Below, one piece after another: positions 32,715 to 42,597 of a stretch of 64,000 nt of DNA (within the stretch, counting starts at the first letter, position 1; each line of letters begins with the position of its first letter). The position numbers were made by a program, and so were the translations under genes. The stretch lies in contig CAVROA010000023.1 of the NCBI GenBank assembly GCA_963722715.1, positions 1 to 64,000 on the forward strand, written 5' to 3'. The notes beneath the pieces were generated by a model. It searched no databases, was not told where the DNA came from, and was given only the letters and a program-made list of their open reading frames with translations. The DNA comes from DASQGA01 sp963722715. Lineage in GTDB: Bacteria; Actinomycetota; Thermoleophilia; Gaiellales; Gaiellaceae.

Positions 32715-33586
32715 GCGCCACCCCGGTGAACCTGCGGTCGAGCGATCGAGGTGCCCGCGCGCGCGGAGGCCTCTTCCACGCGCTGCTCATCTTCTCGGTC
32801 ACCATCGGGTTCGTCCTGCTGGGTGTGCTGCTGGTGGATGTCCTTCGGAAAGGCCTTCCCTACGTGGACGGCGTCCTTCTGACCGAGCCGCCCTCCTCCC
32901 TCCCGGACCGCGCGGGCGCCCGGCCGGCCATCCTCGGGACGATCTACATGATGGGCTTGGTGCTCCTCATGACCGTCCCGCTCGGGGTCGGAGCGGCGCT
33001 CTACCTGGAGGAGTACGCCGACCGCACGCGTTGGTACAACCGCCTGCTCGAGATCAACATCCAGAACCTCGCAGCGGTGCCGTCGATCGTGTACGGGATT
33101 CTCGGGCTTGCCTTCCTCGTCCGGGGGCTCGGCTTGGGACGCGTCCTCCTCGCGGCCGCGATGATCCTGACTCTCCTCGTCCTGCCGATCGTGATCGTGA
33201 CGAGCCGGGAGGCGATCCGGGCGGTGCCCGACTCGATCCGGCAGGGCGCCTACGCCCTGGGCGCAACCAAGTGGCAGGTGCTCTGGCGTCAGGTGCTTCC
33301 GGGCGCGATTCCAGGGATCGCGACGGGCTCCATCCTCGCATTGGCCCGGGCGATCGGGGAGACCGCGCCGCTGCTTCTCGTCGGCGCGCTGACCTACGTC
33401 GCCTTCGACCCCACGATTCTGGGTGCCTTCACCGCGCTGCCCATCCAGATCTACCAGTGGATTGCGCGCCCGCAGGAGGAGTTTCGTCTGCTCGCCGCAG
33501 CCGGGATCATCGTGCTGCTCGCGATCCTGCTGACCATGAACGCCTTCGCGATCTGGCTTCGCAACCGCTACCAGAAGAGATGGTGA
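32711..33586 (+). CDS. pstA: Phosphate ABC transporter permease PstA
   Basis: 291 residues, six helices. VPLGVGAALYLEEYAD, IQNLAAVPSIVYGILGLAF and TSREAIRAVPDSIRQGAYALGATKWQ are typical PstA motifs. GTG at 32711 overlaps pstC; the stop is overlapped by pstB. Confidence 0.95.
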   Translation: MSATPVNLRSSDRGARARGGLFHALLIFSVTIGFVLLGVLLVDVLRKGLPYVDGVLLTEPPSSLPDRAGARPAILGTIYMMGLVLLMTVPLGVGAALYLEEYADRTRWYNRLLEINIQNLAAVPSIVYGILGLAFLVRGLGLGRVLLAAAMILTLLVLPIVIVTSREAIRAVPDSIRQGAYALGATKWQVLWRQVLPGAIPGIATGSILALARAIGETAPLLLVGALTYVAFDPTILGAFTALPIQIYQWIARPQEEFRLLAAAGIIVLLAILLTMNAFAIWLRNRYQKRW

Positions 33587-34461
33587 CAATGACCGAAACC
33601 CAGAGCGAACTCGTCAGAATGGGGGGCGTGAACCAGCAAACCCTCGCCGAGCGGGAGCGTGACCTGCCGCCTCCCGAGATGCGGACCGTCCTCTTCGACG
33701 TCTCGGACCTCGAGGTCGCCTACGCCGGGAACCCTGCTCTCACGGGCGTCTCGCTCGACATCTACCGCAACTTCGTCACGGCCTTCATCGGGCCCTCCGG
33801 GTGCGGCAAGAGCACCTTCATCCGCTGCTTCAACCGCATGAACGACCTGATCCCGAGCGCCAGCGTGCACGGGACGGTCCTCTACCACGGAGTCGACCTC
33901 TACGGCCCGGAAGTGGATCCCGTGGAGGTACGGAAGCGGATCGGGATGGTCTTCCAGAAGCCGAACCCGTTCCCGAAGTCGATCTACGACAACGTCGCCT
34001 TCGGCCCACGCGTGCTCGACATGAAAGGCAACCTGGACGACCTCGTCGAGCGAGCGCTCCGTCAGGCTGCGCTCTGGGACGAGGTCAAGGGCCGCCTGAA
34101 GGAGAGCGCCCTCAGCCTCTCCGGGGGCCAGCAGCAGCGGCTCTGCATCGCGCGGTGTTTAGCGGTCGAGCCTGAGGTGATCCTGATGGATGAGCCGGCG
34201 TCGGCCCTCGATCCCATCTCGACGACGGCGATCGAGGACCTCATGCACGAGCTGAAGCGCGACTACACGATCGTGATCGTCACCCACAACATGCAGCAGG
34301 CGGCCCGGGTTGCCGATATGACGGCCTTTTTCAGCGTCAAGGTGTCCGAGGACGGACAGGACCGGACCGGGATTCTGGTGGAGTACGACACGACGCCCAA
34401 GATCTTCACCAAGCCTTCGGACAAGCGAACCGAGGGCTATGTCACGGGGAGATTCGGATGA
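33583..34461 (+). CDS. pstB: Phosphate ABC transporter ATPase PstB
   Basis: About 292 residues with a roughly 30-residue N-terminal extension before the ABC domain. Walker A GPSGCGKSTF, PstB-typical FNRMNDLIP, Q-loop VFQKPNPFPKSIYDNVAFG, signature SLSGGQQQRLCIAR, Walker B VILMDEPASALDP, H-loop VTHNMQQAARV. GTG 33583 gives the house-style GTGA overlap with pstA; ATG at 33580 or 33589 are alternatives. Confidence 0.94.
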   Translation: MTMTETQSELVRMGGVNQQTLAERERDLPPPEMRTVLFDVSDLEVAYAGNPALTGVSLDIYRNFVTAFIGPSGCGKSTFIRCFNRMNDLIPSASVHGTVLYHGVDLYGPEVDPVEVRKRIGMVFQKPNPFPKSIYDNVAFGPRVLDMKGNLDDLVERALRQAALWDEVKGRLKESALSLSGGQQQRLCIARCLAVEPEVILMDEPASALDPISTTAIEDLMHELKRDYTIVIVTHNMQQAARVADMTAFFSVKVSEDGQDRTGILVEYDTTPKIFTKPSDKRTEGYVTGRFG

Positions 34462-35150
34462 GGATTACGTTTCAGCAGGAACTCGAGGATCTCCAGAGCT
34501 CACTGCAGGACGAAGGACAGCTCGTCCTGCGCTCGCTCCGGGGCGCGCTGAACGCGCTCCGGCACCAGGACGTCGAGCTGGCCCAGGAAGTGATCGCGTT
34601 CGATGACGAGGTCGACCGCGAGTACTTCGAGATCCAGGAGGGCATCCAGCAGCTCCTGGCGCGCCAGACCCCGGTCGCGGTCGACCTTCGGCTCGTCCTG
34701 GCGATGCTGCACGTGAACCTTCATCTGGAGCGCGCGGCCGACTACTGCGTCACGATCGCCAAGCTCGTCAAGCTCGCGGAGGCGCTCGAGGGCGACGCCT
34801 CGCTCGTCGAGGGCCTCGAGGAGATGGGCATAAGGGCTGAGGAGATGCTCATCGTCGCGCTCGAGTCGTTCGCCGACCGCGACCTCGAGCGAGCCGAGCG
34901 CCTCGTCGACCTGGACGAGTTGATCGATACGGCGAACCGCAGGCTGGTCCACGACGTCCTCGCGCTCGGAGGGAAGCCGGAACTCCGTGAGTGGGGCCTC
35001 CGCATGATCCTCGTCTCCCGCTGTCTCGAGCGGATCGGCGATCACGCCGTCGACATCGGCGAGCAGACCGCCTTCCTCATCACGGGTGAATTTCGCGAGT
35101 TCACGGACGCCTCGCACCCGGACGGCGGGTCGAACGGCCGCCGGCCCTAG
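34458..35150 (+). CDS. phoU: Phosphate signalling protein PhoU
   Basis: 230 residues, two three-helix bundles with the metal-binding acid motifs (FDDEVDREYFEIQ, LERAADYCVTIAKL, DELIDTANRRL, LERIGDHAVDIGEQ). PhoU couples Pst transport to the kinase. ATGA overlap with pstB. Its TAG shares CTAG with the convergent PiT stop. Confidence 0.94.
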   Translation: MRITFQQELEDLQSSLQDEGQLVLRSLRGALNALRHQDVELAQEVIAFDDEVDREYFEIQEGIQQLLARQTPVAVDLRLVLAMLHVNLHLERAADYCVTIAKLVKLAEALEGDASLVEGLEEMGIRAEEMLIVALESFADRDLERAERLVDLDELIDTANRRLVHDVLALGGKPELREWGLRMILVSRCLERIGDHAVDIGEQTAFLITGEFREFTDASHPDGGSNGRRP

Positions 35151-36236
35151 GCCGGCTTCGGAGCGAGCCGCCGCGTCTGCACGGAGCGGGCGAGAAATGC
35201 GATCGCCGCAATCGCCGCGGCGAGCACGAAAACGAGGAAGCTGCCGCCGGGCAGGCGCGTCAGGAGCTTCCATCCCCGCACCGACGAGCCCCGCGCAGGG
35301 GATCGTCATGATCCAGGCGAGGAGGATGTTCCCGGCCACCCCCCAGCGCACGGCTTTGAGCCTCCGCGACGCGCCGGCCCCGAGGACGGAGCCACTGACC
35401 GTGTGCGTGGTCGAGACGGGAAAGCCGTAGTGGGCCGTGGTGAAGAGGATCGCCGCCGTGGCCGTCTGCGCCGCGAAACCCTGCGGCGGGTCAAGCTTCG
35501 CGATCCGCTGGCCGAGCGTCTTGATGATGCGCCACCCGCCTGCGTAGGTGCCGGCCGCCATCGCCAGAGCAGCGCTCACGATCACCCAGAGCGGAGGCCG
35601 GCTGAAGTCGGGGTCGAGCTCGCCGGCCGCGACGAGCGCGAGCGCGATGATCCCCATCGTCTTCTGCGCGTCGTTCGTTCCGTGCGTGAAGGCGACGAAG
35701 CCACCGGAAACGAGCTGGAGCCGCCGGAAGACGCGGTTGACGAGACCGGGCGAGCGCCGCCGGATGATCCAGACGAGCACGAACATGATTGCGGCCGCAC
35801 CGAGCACCCCGAACAGCGGGGCCAGGAGCGAGGGGATCAAGACCTTCTCGACCAGCCCATGCCACTGGATAACGTCGAACCCGGCAGCTGCGATCGCGGA
35901 TCCGGCGATGCCTCCGATCAGCGCGTGACTCGAGCTCGACGGCAGGCCGAGATACCAGGTGAGCAGGTTCCAGGTGATCGCGCCGACGAGCCCGGCCAGA
36001 AGCACCTCCAGGGTGATCCCCTCGGGACTGACGATTCCCTTCGCGACCGTGGCCGCCACCTCGAACGAGACGAACGCCCCGGCGAAGTTCAGGATCGCCG
36101 CACTGACGACGGCGGCACGAGGCGACAGCGCTCTCGTCGAGACGCTCGTTGCGATCGAGTTCGCAGTGTCGTGGAAGCCGTTCGTGAAGTCGAAGAAGAG
36201 CGCCACCACGACGACTGCGACGAGCATGAGGTCCAA
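35147..36236 (-). CDS. pit: Low-affinity phosphate transporter PiT, probable frameshift at the C terminus
   Basis: Intended length about 362 residues. FDFTNGFHDTANSIATSVST and the second copy FVAFTHGTNDAQKTMGIIAL are the PiT signature repeats; GLPSSSSHALIGGIAGSA and GFPVSTTHTVSGSVLGAG are the paired loop motifs. Symport of metal phosphate with protons. In the given sequence the frame continues antisense into phoU. Dropping one base of the CCCC at 35274-35277 gives WKLLTRLPGGSFLVFVLAAA and a natural TAG at 35149-35147 (span 3n+1). TTG at 36236 or ATG at 36227 start. Follows DUF47. Confidence 0.85.
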
Positions 36237-36248
36237 TTTGCCGGCTAG

Positions 36249-36869
36249 CTAGGCGTTCTTGACGAGGACGTTTCCGACTACGTTCCCAGCAGACTCGGCG
36301 GCATCGAGCGCGTCCTCGAGGGCCTCATAGATGTCTTTCCAGCGAATCACGATCAGCGGGTCGATCCGGGCGTCCTGGAAAAGAGCGGCAATGGCGTCAC
36401 GGACGACTCGGTCACCCTCGTCTTCCAGGCTCTTCAGCTCGATGAGCGTGTCCTGCACGCCGCGCCGCCCCTTGAGGCCGTCGAGAGCGCGCGCGAGGCA
36501 CTCCACGGCGCCGACGAGGATCCGGCACTGCTCGATCGCCTGCTTGGCCGGCTGCTCGATGCGGTAGAGCTCGAGCAGGTCGGTCGCCTCCTCGATGTTG
36601 TCGACGACGTCGTCGATTGCAGTCGCGAGCTGGAAGATGTCCTCGCGATCGAACGGGGTCACGTACTGGGTGTTCAGAAGCTGAATCAGATCCCGGGTGA
36701 TCTGGTCACCCTCGGTCTCGATCGCCTTCACGTCCGCCTGCGTCACCGAAGTGTTCGGGTACTCGCGGAACCGCGTCTCGGCGAGCCGAGCCGCCTCGAG
36801 GGCGTTCTGGCCGGCGCGGGAGAACATTTCGAAGAACTCGGTCGTGCGAGGGACGAGGGCGAGCTTCAC
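36249..36869 (-). CDS. DUF47 PhoU-like accessory protein
   Basis: 206 residues, all-helical and PhoU-like: EFFEMFSRAGQNALEAARL, IETEGDQITRDLIQLLNTQYVTPFDREDIFQLATAIDDVVD and DLIVIRWKDIYEALEDALD-type ending. DUF47 proteins are usually encoded directly before PiT and are thought to regulate it, as here (12 nt gap). Confidence 0.9.
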   Translation of the reverse strand: MKLALVPRTTEFFEMFSRAGQNALEAARLAETRFREYPNTSVTQADVKAIETEGDQITRDLIQLLNTQYVTPFDREDIFQLATAIDDVVDNIEEATDLLELYRIEQPAKQAIEQCRILVGAVECLARALDGLKGRRGVQDTLIELKSLEDEGDRVVRDAIAALFQDARIDPLIVIRWKDIYEALEDALDAAESAGNVVGNVLVKNA

Positions 36870-36916
36870 GGCGCGCGCATGCTACACGGCCTCCGAACGC
36901 GCAGACCCGCCTCCGG

Positions 36917-37895
36917 TTACTCCCCTTCCCCGAAGCTGATCAGCGCCCCCTGTTCCTCCCGGTCGAGCTCCTCAATCGCATCCTCGACGACGGCGATGCA
37001 CGCCCGCATCTCTGCTTGGAGCTCTTCTCGCGAGCGCGAGAAGGACGCGCCCTCTTCGGCAAAGTGCTGCAGCCGCCGCGCGGCGACCACGGATGCGTAG
37101 CGGCTCCACTCGACCAGCGCGATGTCGTTCCCGTCGGCGGCACGAAGCGTCGGAAGATCGGCGGGGTCGGGGATCTCCGGGTCGGGCGTGTAGAACGAGG
37201 CAACGGCGGTGATCCGCTCTCCCCGCTCCTCGAGCCGGGTGGCGCGATGGAGCACCCGGTGGCCCTGCTGCAGGACGGCCCACCCCGGACCCGGGAACTC
37301 GACCGAGACAACGCGTTCGGGGGGAAGGCCCGTGCCCTCGACGAGGAGGTCCCTCCCATCTTCTACGGGCCCGTCGGAAATACTCGAAGCGGCCCCCTTT
37401 GAGCGGTCGCGGGTCCGAGACCATGAGGACGTAGTCGAACGAGACGACATCGCAGTGCCACTGGTCGACGTTCTTGCCAAGGTCGTCGGGCGCGTAGTTG
37501 ACGTGCATCGCATGGTGGCCGACCGGGTGCGGCTCGATCGGCGCCTGGGCGAGGCCGCCGAGGAACTCGAGCAAGTCGGGGTCGGCGGACATGCCACGCA
37601 AGAAGGCTGAGCGGTAAACGCCGCCGCGGGCGCACTTGGCGATCCGGTTGTTTGCCCCTGCAAAGCCCTCGAGCTCCGAGCAGACGGCGTGCATGACCCT
37701 GATCCCTTCGTCGCTCAAAAAACGGAACGGCGTTGTGATGGCGACGGGCGACAGGGCGGTTGGCCCGGCCGCGCCGGGGCCGAACTCGTCCAACATGAAG
37801 ACCCGCTCGGGTGGGACGAGCTCGAGGTAGCTGGGATCCCAGGGGACGTCGTTCTCGAGCGGGGCGTATCCGGGGGGCGCATCGGTGATGGTCAT
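36917..37895 (-). CDS. 2-oxoglutarate/Fe(II) oxygenase-like protein, probable frameshift
   Basis: Intended about 325 residues. AAGGAGG lies 8 nt before the ATG at 37895. The N-terminal half ends with HHAMHVNYAP and WHCDVVSFDYVLMVSDPRPL (His-x-Asp iron motif); the distal GHRVLHRATRLEERGERIT (His and Arg) lies in another frame. Removing one base of the GG at 37376-37377 restores RFEYFDGPVEDGRDLLVEG; the span is 3n+1. Resembles phytanoyl-CoA hydroxylase-like oxygenases; substrate unknown. Divergent from the copper operon. Confidence 0.7.
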
Positions 37896-37961
37896 GCAGA
37901 TTCCTCCTTTGCGCCAGGATGACATCGTCCGGCGAGCCGTGCGTGCATTCGACGGCGTCCT

Positions 37962-37978
37962 ATACCCCCCTGCGGTAT
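37962..37978. promoter_or_regulatory. Putative CsoR operator
   Basis: ATACCCCCCTGCGGTAT is a near-palindrome with ATACC/GGTAT arms and a C-rich centre, as in CsoR/RcnR-type operators. It ends 9 nt before the copA start, and a csoR gene is in the operon. Confidence 0.65.
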
Positions 37979-37987
37979 TATGAGGAT

Positions 37988-40087
37988 ATGACTACTGCAG
38001 CTCCCGAGCAGCTTCGTCTCGAGATCGAAGGGATGACCTGCGCCTCCTGCGTCGCCCGCGTCGAGAAGGCGCTGAACGGGCTTGACGGCGTCGACAGGGC
38101 AAGTGTCAACCTGGCGACGGAGCGGGCGACCGTGGCGTTCGACCGGTCGCAGATCGGAGTCGACCAGCTGATCGGGGCAGTCGAGTCGATCGGCTTCCAC
38201 GCGACTCTTCCGCTCGAGCGCGAGCGCCTCGGGCCGGACCGGTCGTCCCGAACGCGGCTTCTCCTGGCCACTGTGCTGACCGTGCCCGTGGCCGTCCTTG
38301 CCATGGTTCCCCTGGCGCAGTTCTCGGGCTGGGAGTGGATCGCGCTCATCCTCGCCGCGATCGTCGTCCTCGGGACAGGCTGGCCGTTCCACCGGGCGGC
38401 GGCGCTCAACCTGCGGCACAGGGCCGCGACAATGGACACGCTGATCTCGCTTGGAACGCTCGCGGCGCTGGTCTGGTCCGCGGTCGTCCTCGTTGCCGGG
38501 CTCGATGCTGACACCTACTTCGAGGTCGGCGCGGTGATCGTGACCCTGATCCTCCTGGGTCGCTATTTCGAGGCCCGGGCTCGACGACGCTCGGGGGATG
38601 CGATCAGGAAGCTCCTGGAGCTCGGCGCGAAGGAGGCCCGGGTGCTCCGGGACGGCGCGGAGGTTCTCGTCCCGGTGGCCGAGCTTCGGCCAGGCGACCG
38701 GTTTGTCGTTCGCCCAGGGGAGAAGATCGCGACCGACGGCATCGTCGAGGAGGGTGAGTCGGCCCTCGATCAGTCGATGCTGACCGGCGAGTCGGCACCG
38801 GTCGAGATCGAGCCGGGCGCGGACGTGGTCGGGGGGACGATCAACACCTACGGCCGCTTGATCGTCCGCACCACCAAGGTGGGCGGCAACACCGCGCTCG
38901 CGCAGATCGCCCGGCTCGTCGCGGACGCTCAGAGCGGCAAGGCGCCGGTGCAGAGAATTGCCGACCGGATCTCCGCGGTCTTCGTGCCGATCGTGATCGG
39001 GATCTCACTGGCGACCCTGGTCGGGTGGCTACTGGCGACCGGGGACGCATCGACGGCTTTCACCGCCGCGGTCTCTGTGCTCATCATCGCCTGCCCGTGC
39101 GCCCTCGGTCTCGCGACTCCGACTGCCCTCTTGGTCGGGACGGGCCGCGGCGCGCAGCTCGGGATCTTGATCAAGGGACCCGAGGTGCTCGAGGAAACCC
39201 GCCGGATTCAGACGATCGTCCTCGACAAGACCGGCACGATCACCAAGGGGAAGCTGGAGCTCGTCGACATCCACCCACTGGATGGCTCCGGGCGGACGGA
39301 GGCTCTCCGGCTCGCGGGCGCCGTCGAGGCCGCGAGCGAGCATCCTGTGGGACAGGCGATCGCCGTCGCCGCGCGTTCCGAGATCGGCGCCCTTCCCGCC
39401 GTCACCGGCTTTCGGAACCTCCCCGGCCTGGGCGTGCGCGGCGTGGTCGATGGACTCGATGTCGAGGTCATCCGCCGCGACGGCGCGATCATGGTCGTGT
39501 GGGACGGACAGCCGCGCGCAACCTTTGTGGTGCACGACACCGTGAAGCCGACCAGCCGTGAGGCAGTCGAGGAGCTACGGGCGCTGGGCCTTACCCCGAT
39601 CCTCCTCACGGGAGACACCGAGGAAACGGCGCGGCGCGTGGCGGCCGAGGTCGGCATCGAACGTGTCGTCGCCGAGGTCTTGCCCGACCAGAAGGCGGCG
39701 ACAATCCGACGTCTCCAGGACTCGGGCGACGTAGTGGCGATGGTCGGAGAAGGCGTCAACGACGCGCCCGCGCTTGCACAGGCCGACCTCGGTCTCGCGA
39801 TCGGGACGGGGACGGATGTCGCGATCGAGGCGTCGGATCTCACGCTCGTTTCCGGCGACCTGCGGGCCGCGGCCGATGCGATTCGGCTCGCGCGGCGCAC
39901 CCTGAGGACGATCAAGGCCAATCTGTTCTGGGCCTTCGCCTACAACGTCGCCGCGATCCCGCTCGCGGTCGCGGGACTCCTGAATCCCATCGTGGCGGCC
40001 GGCGCGATGGCGTTCTCGAGCATTTTCGTCGTCACCAACTCGCTCCGGCTGCGGCGCTTCCGGAGCCCAAGGGAGGAGGCCGCGTGA
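37988..40087 (+). CDS. copA: Copper-translocating P1B-type ATPase
   Basis: 699 residues. One N-terminal heavy-metal domain with GMTCASC (Cys18, Cys21); eight helices; TGES loop (SMLTGESAPVEIEPG); metal-site ACPCALGLATP; phosphorylation site LDKTGTITKG; ATP domain SEHPVGQAI; hinge GEGVNDAPALAQADLGLAIG and C-terminal AYNVAAIPLA plus NSLRL of the Cu(I) subgroup. Exports Cu(I) from the cytosol. GAGG 5 nt before the ATG; putative CsoR operator upstream; overlaps csoR. Confidence 0.95.
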   Translation: MTTAAPEQLRLEIEGMTCASCVARVEKALNGLDGVDRASVNLATERATVAFDRSQIGVDQLIGAVESIGFHATLPLERERLGPDRSSRTRLLLATVLTVPVAVLAMVPLAQFSGWEWIALILAAIVVLGTGWPFHRAAALNLRHRAATMDTLISLGTLAALVWSAVVLVAGLDADTYFEVGAVIVTLILLGRYFEARARRRSGDAIRKLLELGAKEARVLRDGAEVLVPVAELRPGDRFVVRPGEKIATDGIVEEGESALDQSMLTGESAPVEIEPGADVVGGTINTYGRLIVRTTKVGGNTALAQIARLVADAQSGKAPVQRIADRISAVFVPIVIGISLATLVGWLLATGDASTAFTAAVSVLIIACPCALGLATPTALLVGTGRGAQLGILIKGPEVLEETRRIQTIVLDKTGTITKGKLELVDIHPLDGSGRTEALRLAGAVEAASEHPVGQAIAVAARSEIGALPAVTGFRNLPGLGVRGVVDGLDVEVIRRDGAIMVVWDGQPRATFVVHDTVKPTSREAVEELRALGLTPILLTGDTEETARRVAAEVGIERVVAEVLPDQKAATIRRLQDSGDVVAMVGEGVNDAPALAQADLGLAIGTGTDVAIEASDLTLVSGDLRAAADAIRLARRTLRTIKANLFWAFAYNVAAIPLAVAGLLNPIVAAGAMAFSSIFVVTNSLRLRRFRSPREEAA

Positions 40088-40374
40088 CCTACGGATACGC
40101 AGCCGAGAAGGACGCTCTCGTCAAGCGTCTCCACCGGATCGAGGGCCAGGTTCGCGGTATCGAGCGGATGCTCGAAGAGGACCGCTACTGCATCGACATC
40201 CTGACGCAGATCGGAGCCGTCTCGACCGCGCTCGAGAGTCTGGCTTTCCGGATCCTGGACGACCACGTGAGCCACTGCGTCTCCGGCGCCCTGAGCTCCG
40301 GCGACCCCGAGGTGGCGGCCGAGAAGAGCAAGGAGCTCCTCGAAGCCGTTCACCGCTTCGCGCGGACCAAGTAA
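40084..40374 (+). CDS. csoR: Copper-sensing repressor CsoR
   Basis: 96 residues, all-helical. Cys36 in EEDRYCIDIL, His61 and Cys65 in LDDHVSHCV match the Cu(I) ligands of Mycobacterium CsoR at the same positions. KRLHRIEGQVRGIERML is the DNA-contact helix. Cu(I) binding releases the operator. GTGA overlap with copA makes an autoregulated pair. Confidence 0.92.
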   Translation: MTYGYAAEKDALVKRLHRIEGQVRGIERMLEEDRYCIDILTQIGAVSTALESLAFRILDDHVSHCVSGALSSGDPEVAAEKSKELLEAVHRFARTK

Positions 40375-40378
40375 ACGA

Positions 40379-40741
40379 GTGCCCTGGTACCTGACCATGG
40401 GAGCAGCCCTCGGCGCGCTCTGTGTCGCTGTGCTCTCCCGGGAGCCCCTGACGGGCGTTCTGCCGGCCGTGGTCGTGCTCGTACTCGTACTCGCCGACTA
40501 CCGCCTCTGGGAGCGCCGTGGCCGGCCGTGGCACGACTGGACGGTGATCCTGCTCCTCCTCCCCGCGATCGCCGCCGCCGTCTGGATCGCGGTCGGCGGC
40601 CTAGCGATGGGCGTCGAGCGCACGGACGCAGCCCGCCTCGCCTACGAGGTCGGGCCGGGTGTCGCGCTTGTTGGGCTCCTCTGCACGCTGATCAGCTACC
40701 ACGGGCGCCACCACCCGAGCGAGCCGGGTCAGCCCTTGTAA
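40379..40741 (+). CDS. Small integral membrane protein
   Basis: 120 residues with about four hydrophobic segments (GAALGALCVAVLS, GVLPAVVVLVLVLADY, WTVILLLLPAIAAAVWIAVG, VGPGVALVGLLCTLISY) and a His-containing tail HGRHHPSEPG. Four nt after csoR, so probably in the copper operon; could be a copper-related membrane protein but no family is recognised. Overlaps the convergent UbiA gene by 13 nt. Confidence 0.7.
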   Translation: MPWYLTMGAALGALCVAVLSREPLTGVLPAVVVLVLVLADYRLWERRGRPWHDWTVILLLLPAIAAAVWIAVGGLAMGVERTDAARLAYEVGPGVALVGLLCTLISYHGRHHPSEPGQPL

Positions 40742-41711
40742 CCGATCACGGCCTCGCCGGGACGACGCACGAGGGCGGCGAACCCGAGTCCGAAGACGAC
40801 GGCTAGCGCGGCAGAGAGGCCGAAGGCCTCCGGCTCGGTCGCTCCGGCACCGGAAAGGACAAGCCAGGCGAGGACGACAATGAGGAGCCCGTTCCCCATC
40901 CGCGCTCCGATTCCAATTGCGACCTGCTCCGCCCTCGGGAGCTCCGAGCGCCAGAGGACCAGAAGCATCCAGCCCACGGCTGCGACGAAAAGCTCGAGCA
41001 GGACACCAACCGCCGGAGAGGGGCGAATCGCCGCCAGGAGCAGAACGTCTCCCACGACGAGTGCGAGCAGGCTGACCGTGCAGGTTGCCGTCTTACCGAA
41101 GCGGAGAAGGAGCGTCGGCTTACCGAAGCGAGCGTCCCCGACACGGTCGCGAAAGTCCTTCAGGTTGATCCTCGCGACGAAGAGCGCGAAGAGCGCGGCC
41201 GCGAAAACGGCGTCACCCGCAGTCGCACTCCGGCCGGCCGCGAGAACACCGAAAGCGTAGGGCACGAGCACATACGCGACCCCGAGCACGAGAGGTGCGA
41301 GATAGGTCCGAAAGGACAGGCGCACCGGGGGCAGGGAGTACGCGTGGCCGATCCCCAGGGAGACGATGACGACCCCGAGCCCTTTCCAGCCCAGTGGACA
41401 GCCGCCGCGACCGCCAGCAGAGACGCGATGCGATGGAGCTTGGAGAGGTCGCGCACGGTCGCGTCGCCGGTTACGAGCGGCCTGCCCTGGTCACGTGGGT
41501 GGTTGACGAGGTCGATGTCCCGATCCGCAACGTCGTTCAGACAGGTGGCTGCAACGTAGCTCGAGGCGAGCGCGATGGTGGCCCAGACGTAGCCCCACGA
41601 GAACGAGGGGAGACCGTCCTCGAACGCTGCACCGAGCAGCATGAACAGCCACAGCATGAGTGCGACCCGGTAGCGGAGCATCCTGACGGCCAGCCGGGCT
41701 CCACGCATCAT
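40729..41711 (-). CDS. UbiA-family prenyltransferase, probable frameshift
   Basis: Intended about 327 residues, multiple helices. First Asp-rich motif CLNDVADRDIDLVNHPRDQG and, in another frame, second motif RINLKDFRDRVGDARFGKP; together they define UbiA enzymes that prenylate aromatic acceptors. Adding one base at the GG of 41396-41397 joins them as AVPLGWKGLGVVIVSLGIG; the span is 3n+2, as a deletion predicts. ATG 41711 overlaps the upstream stop as ATGA. Acceptor unknown (quinone, heme or lipid). Confidence 0.75.
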
Positions 41712-42538
41712 TTGGGCACCACCACCTTGAGCGGCCACGTCGCAGTCAGCGCAAGCACGTAAACAACCCAGAGAGCGTGGTAGAGGCCGAGAAAGAAGAG
41801 CCCGATCCAGAAGAAGTTGACGAGAATGGCCGCATCGCCGACAACCGCGGCGCGCTCCGCCACATCACGGAAGGCCAGTACCGCTAGCGAGGTCGCACCG
41901 GCGAGCGCTAAGGCGATGAGGAGCGAGACGCCCGACGAGAATACGAAGTCGAGGTACTCGAGCCCGCCCGAGAAAGCCGCGGCCGGGATCGCGAGCACGA
42001 AGGCCCCGCCGGCCGCCGCCACGGCGAGCGCTCCGGCAAAAACGGGCACGAGCAGCCCGCGAAGCCTGCGCCGAGCGGCGACCGGGTCGTCATCCGGAAG
42101 GCTCTCGATGCGTCGCCGAAAGAACCTGTAGATCACGAAGTAGGCAGCGAAGTAGAGGACGAAGACGCACGCGGCGACCATGATCGCTCCGGCCTGGTCA
42201 GTGACGTTGAACAAGCTCGTCAAGTCGACGGAGCGGTTGACCTCGTAGAGGCCGTGCGGCGCGAGGGCGAACTTGACGCCCACGATGAGCGCGTTATAGG
42301 CGACAGCGTAGATCGCGATTCGAGCAGGAAGCCCTAGATCTCGCCGCAGACCGAGATAGAGCGCCCCCGTTGTGAAGAGGGCGATCAGGATTGCGCTCAG
42401 GAGGAGCGAGCGAACGGGAGGTTCGTTCCCTCCGTGTCCACCGGGTACCACGTAGGCGATCGCGAGGGCAAGGGCGAACCCAATCCCGACCTTGAGCCAG
42501 AGCGAGGACATCGCGGGGCGAAGGTCGGAAGCTGACAC
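41708..42538 (-). CDS. Polytopic membrane protein
   Basis: 276 residues with about eight hydrophobic helices (VGIGFALALAIAYVV, LLLSAILIALFTTGALYLGL, ...NFFWIGLFFLGLYHALWVVYVL) and a cytosolic loop RRRIESLPDDDPVAARRRLRG. No family recognised. Co-translated with UbiA (ATGA), so perhaps it works on the same prenyl product. Confidence 0.7.
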   Translation of the reverse strand: MSASDLRPAMSSLWLKVGIGFALALAIAYVVPGGHGGNEPPVRSLLLSAILIALFTTGALYLGLRRDLGLPARIAIYAVAYNALIVGVKFALAPHGLYEVNRSVDLTSLFNVTDQAGAIMVAACVFVLYFAAYFVIYRFFRRRIESLPDDDPVAARRRLRGLLVPVFAGALAVAAAGGAFVLAIPAAAFSGGLEYLDFVFSSGVSLLIALALAGATSLAVLAFRDVAERAAVVGDAAILVNFFWIGLFFLGLYHALWVVYVLALTATWPLKVVVPK

Positions 42539-42597
42539 ATCCTGCTATTCGCCGTTGACCGCGACCTTCTTCCAGCTCTGACGGATTACCCTGCTGC

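Noticed and set aside
34500..35146. C-terminal extension of PiT antisense to phoU
   Set aside because: Out-of-frame Arg/Asp-rich sequence; the real hydrophobic C terminus is one frame away and stops at 35147.
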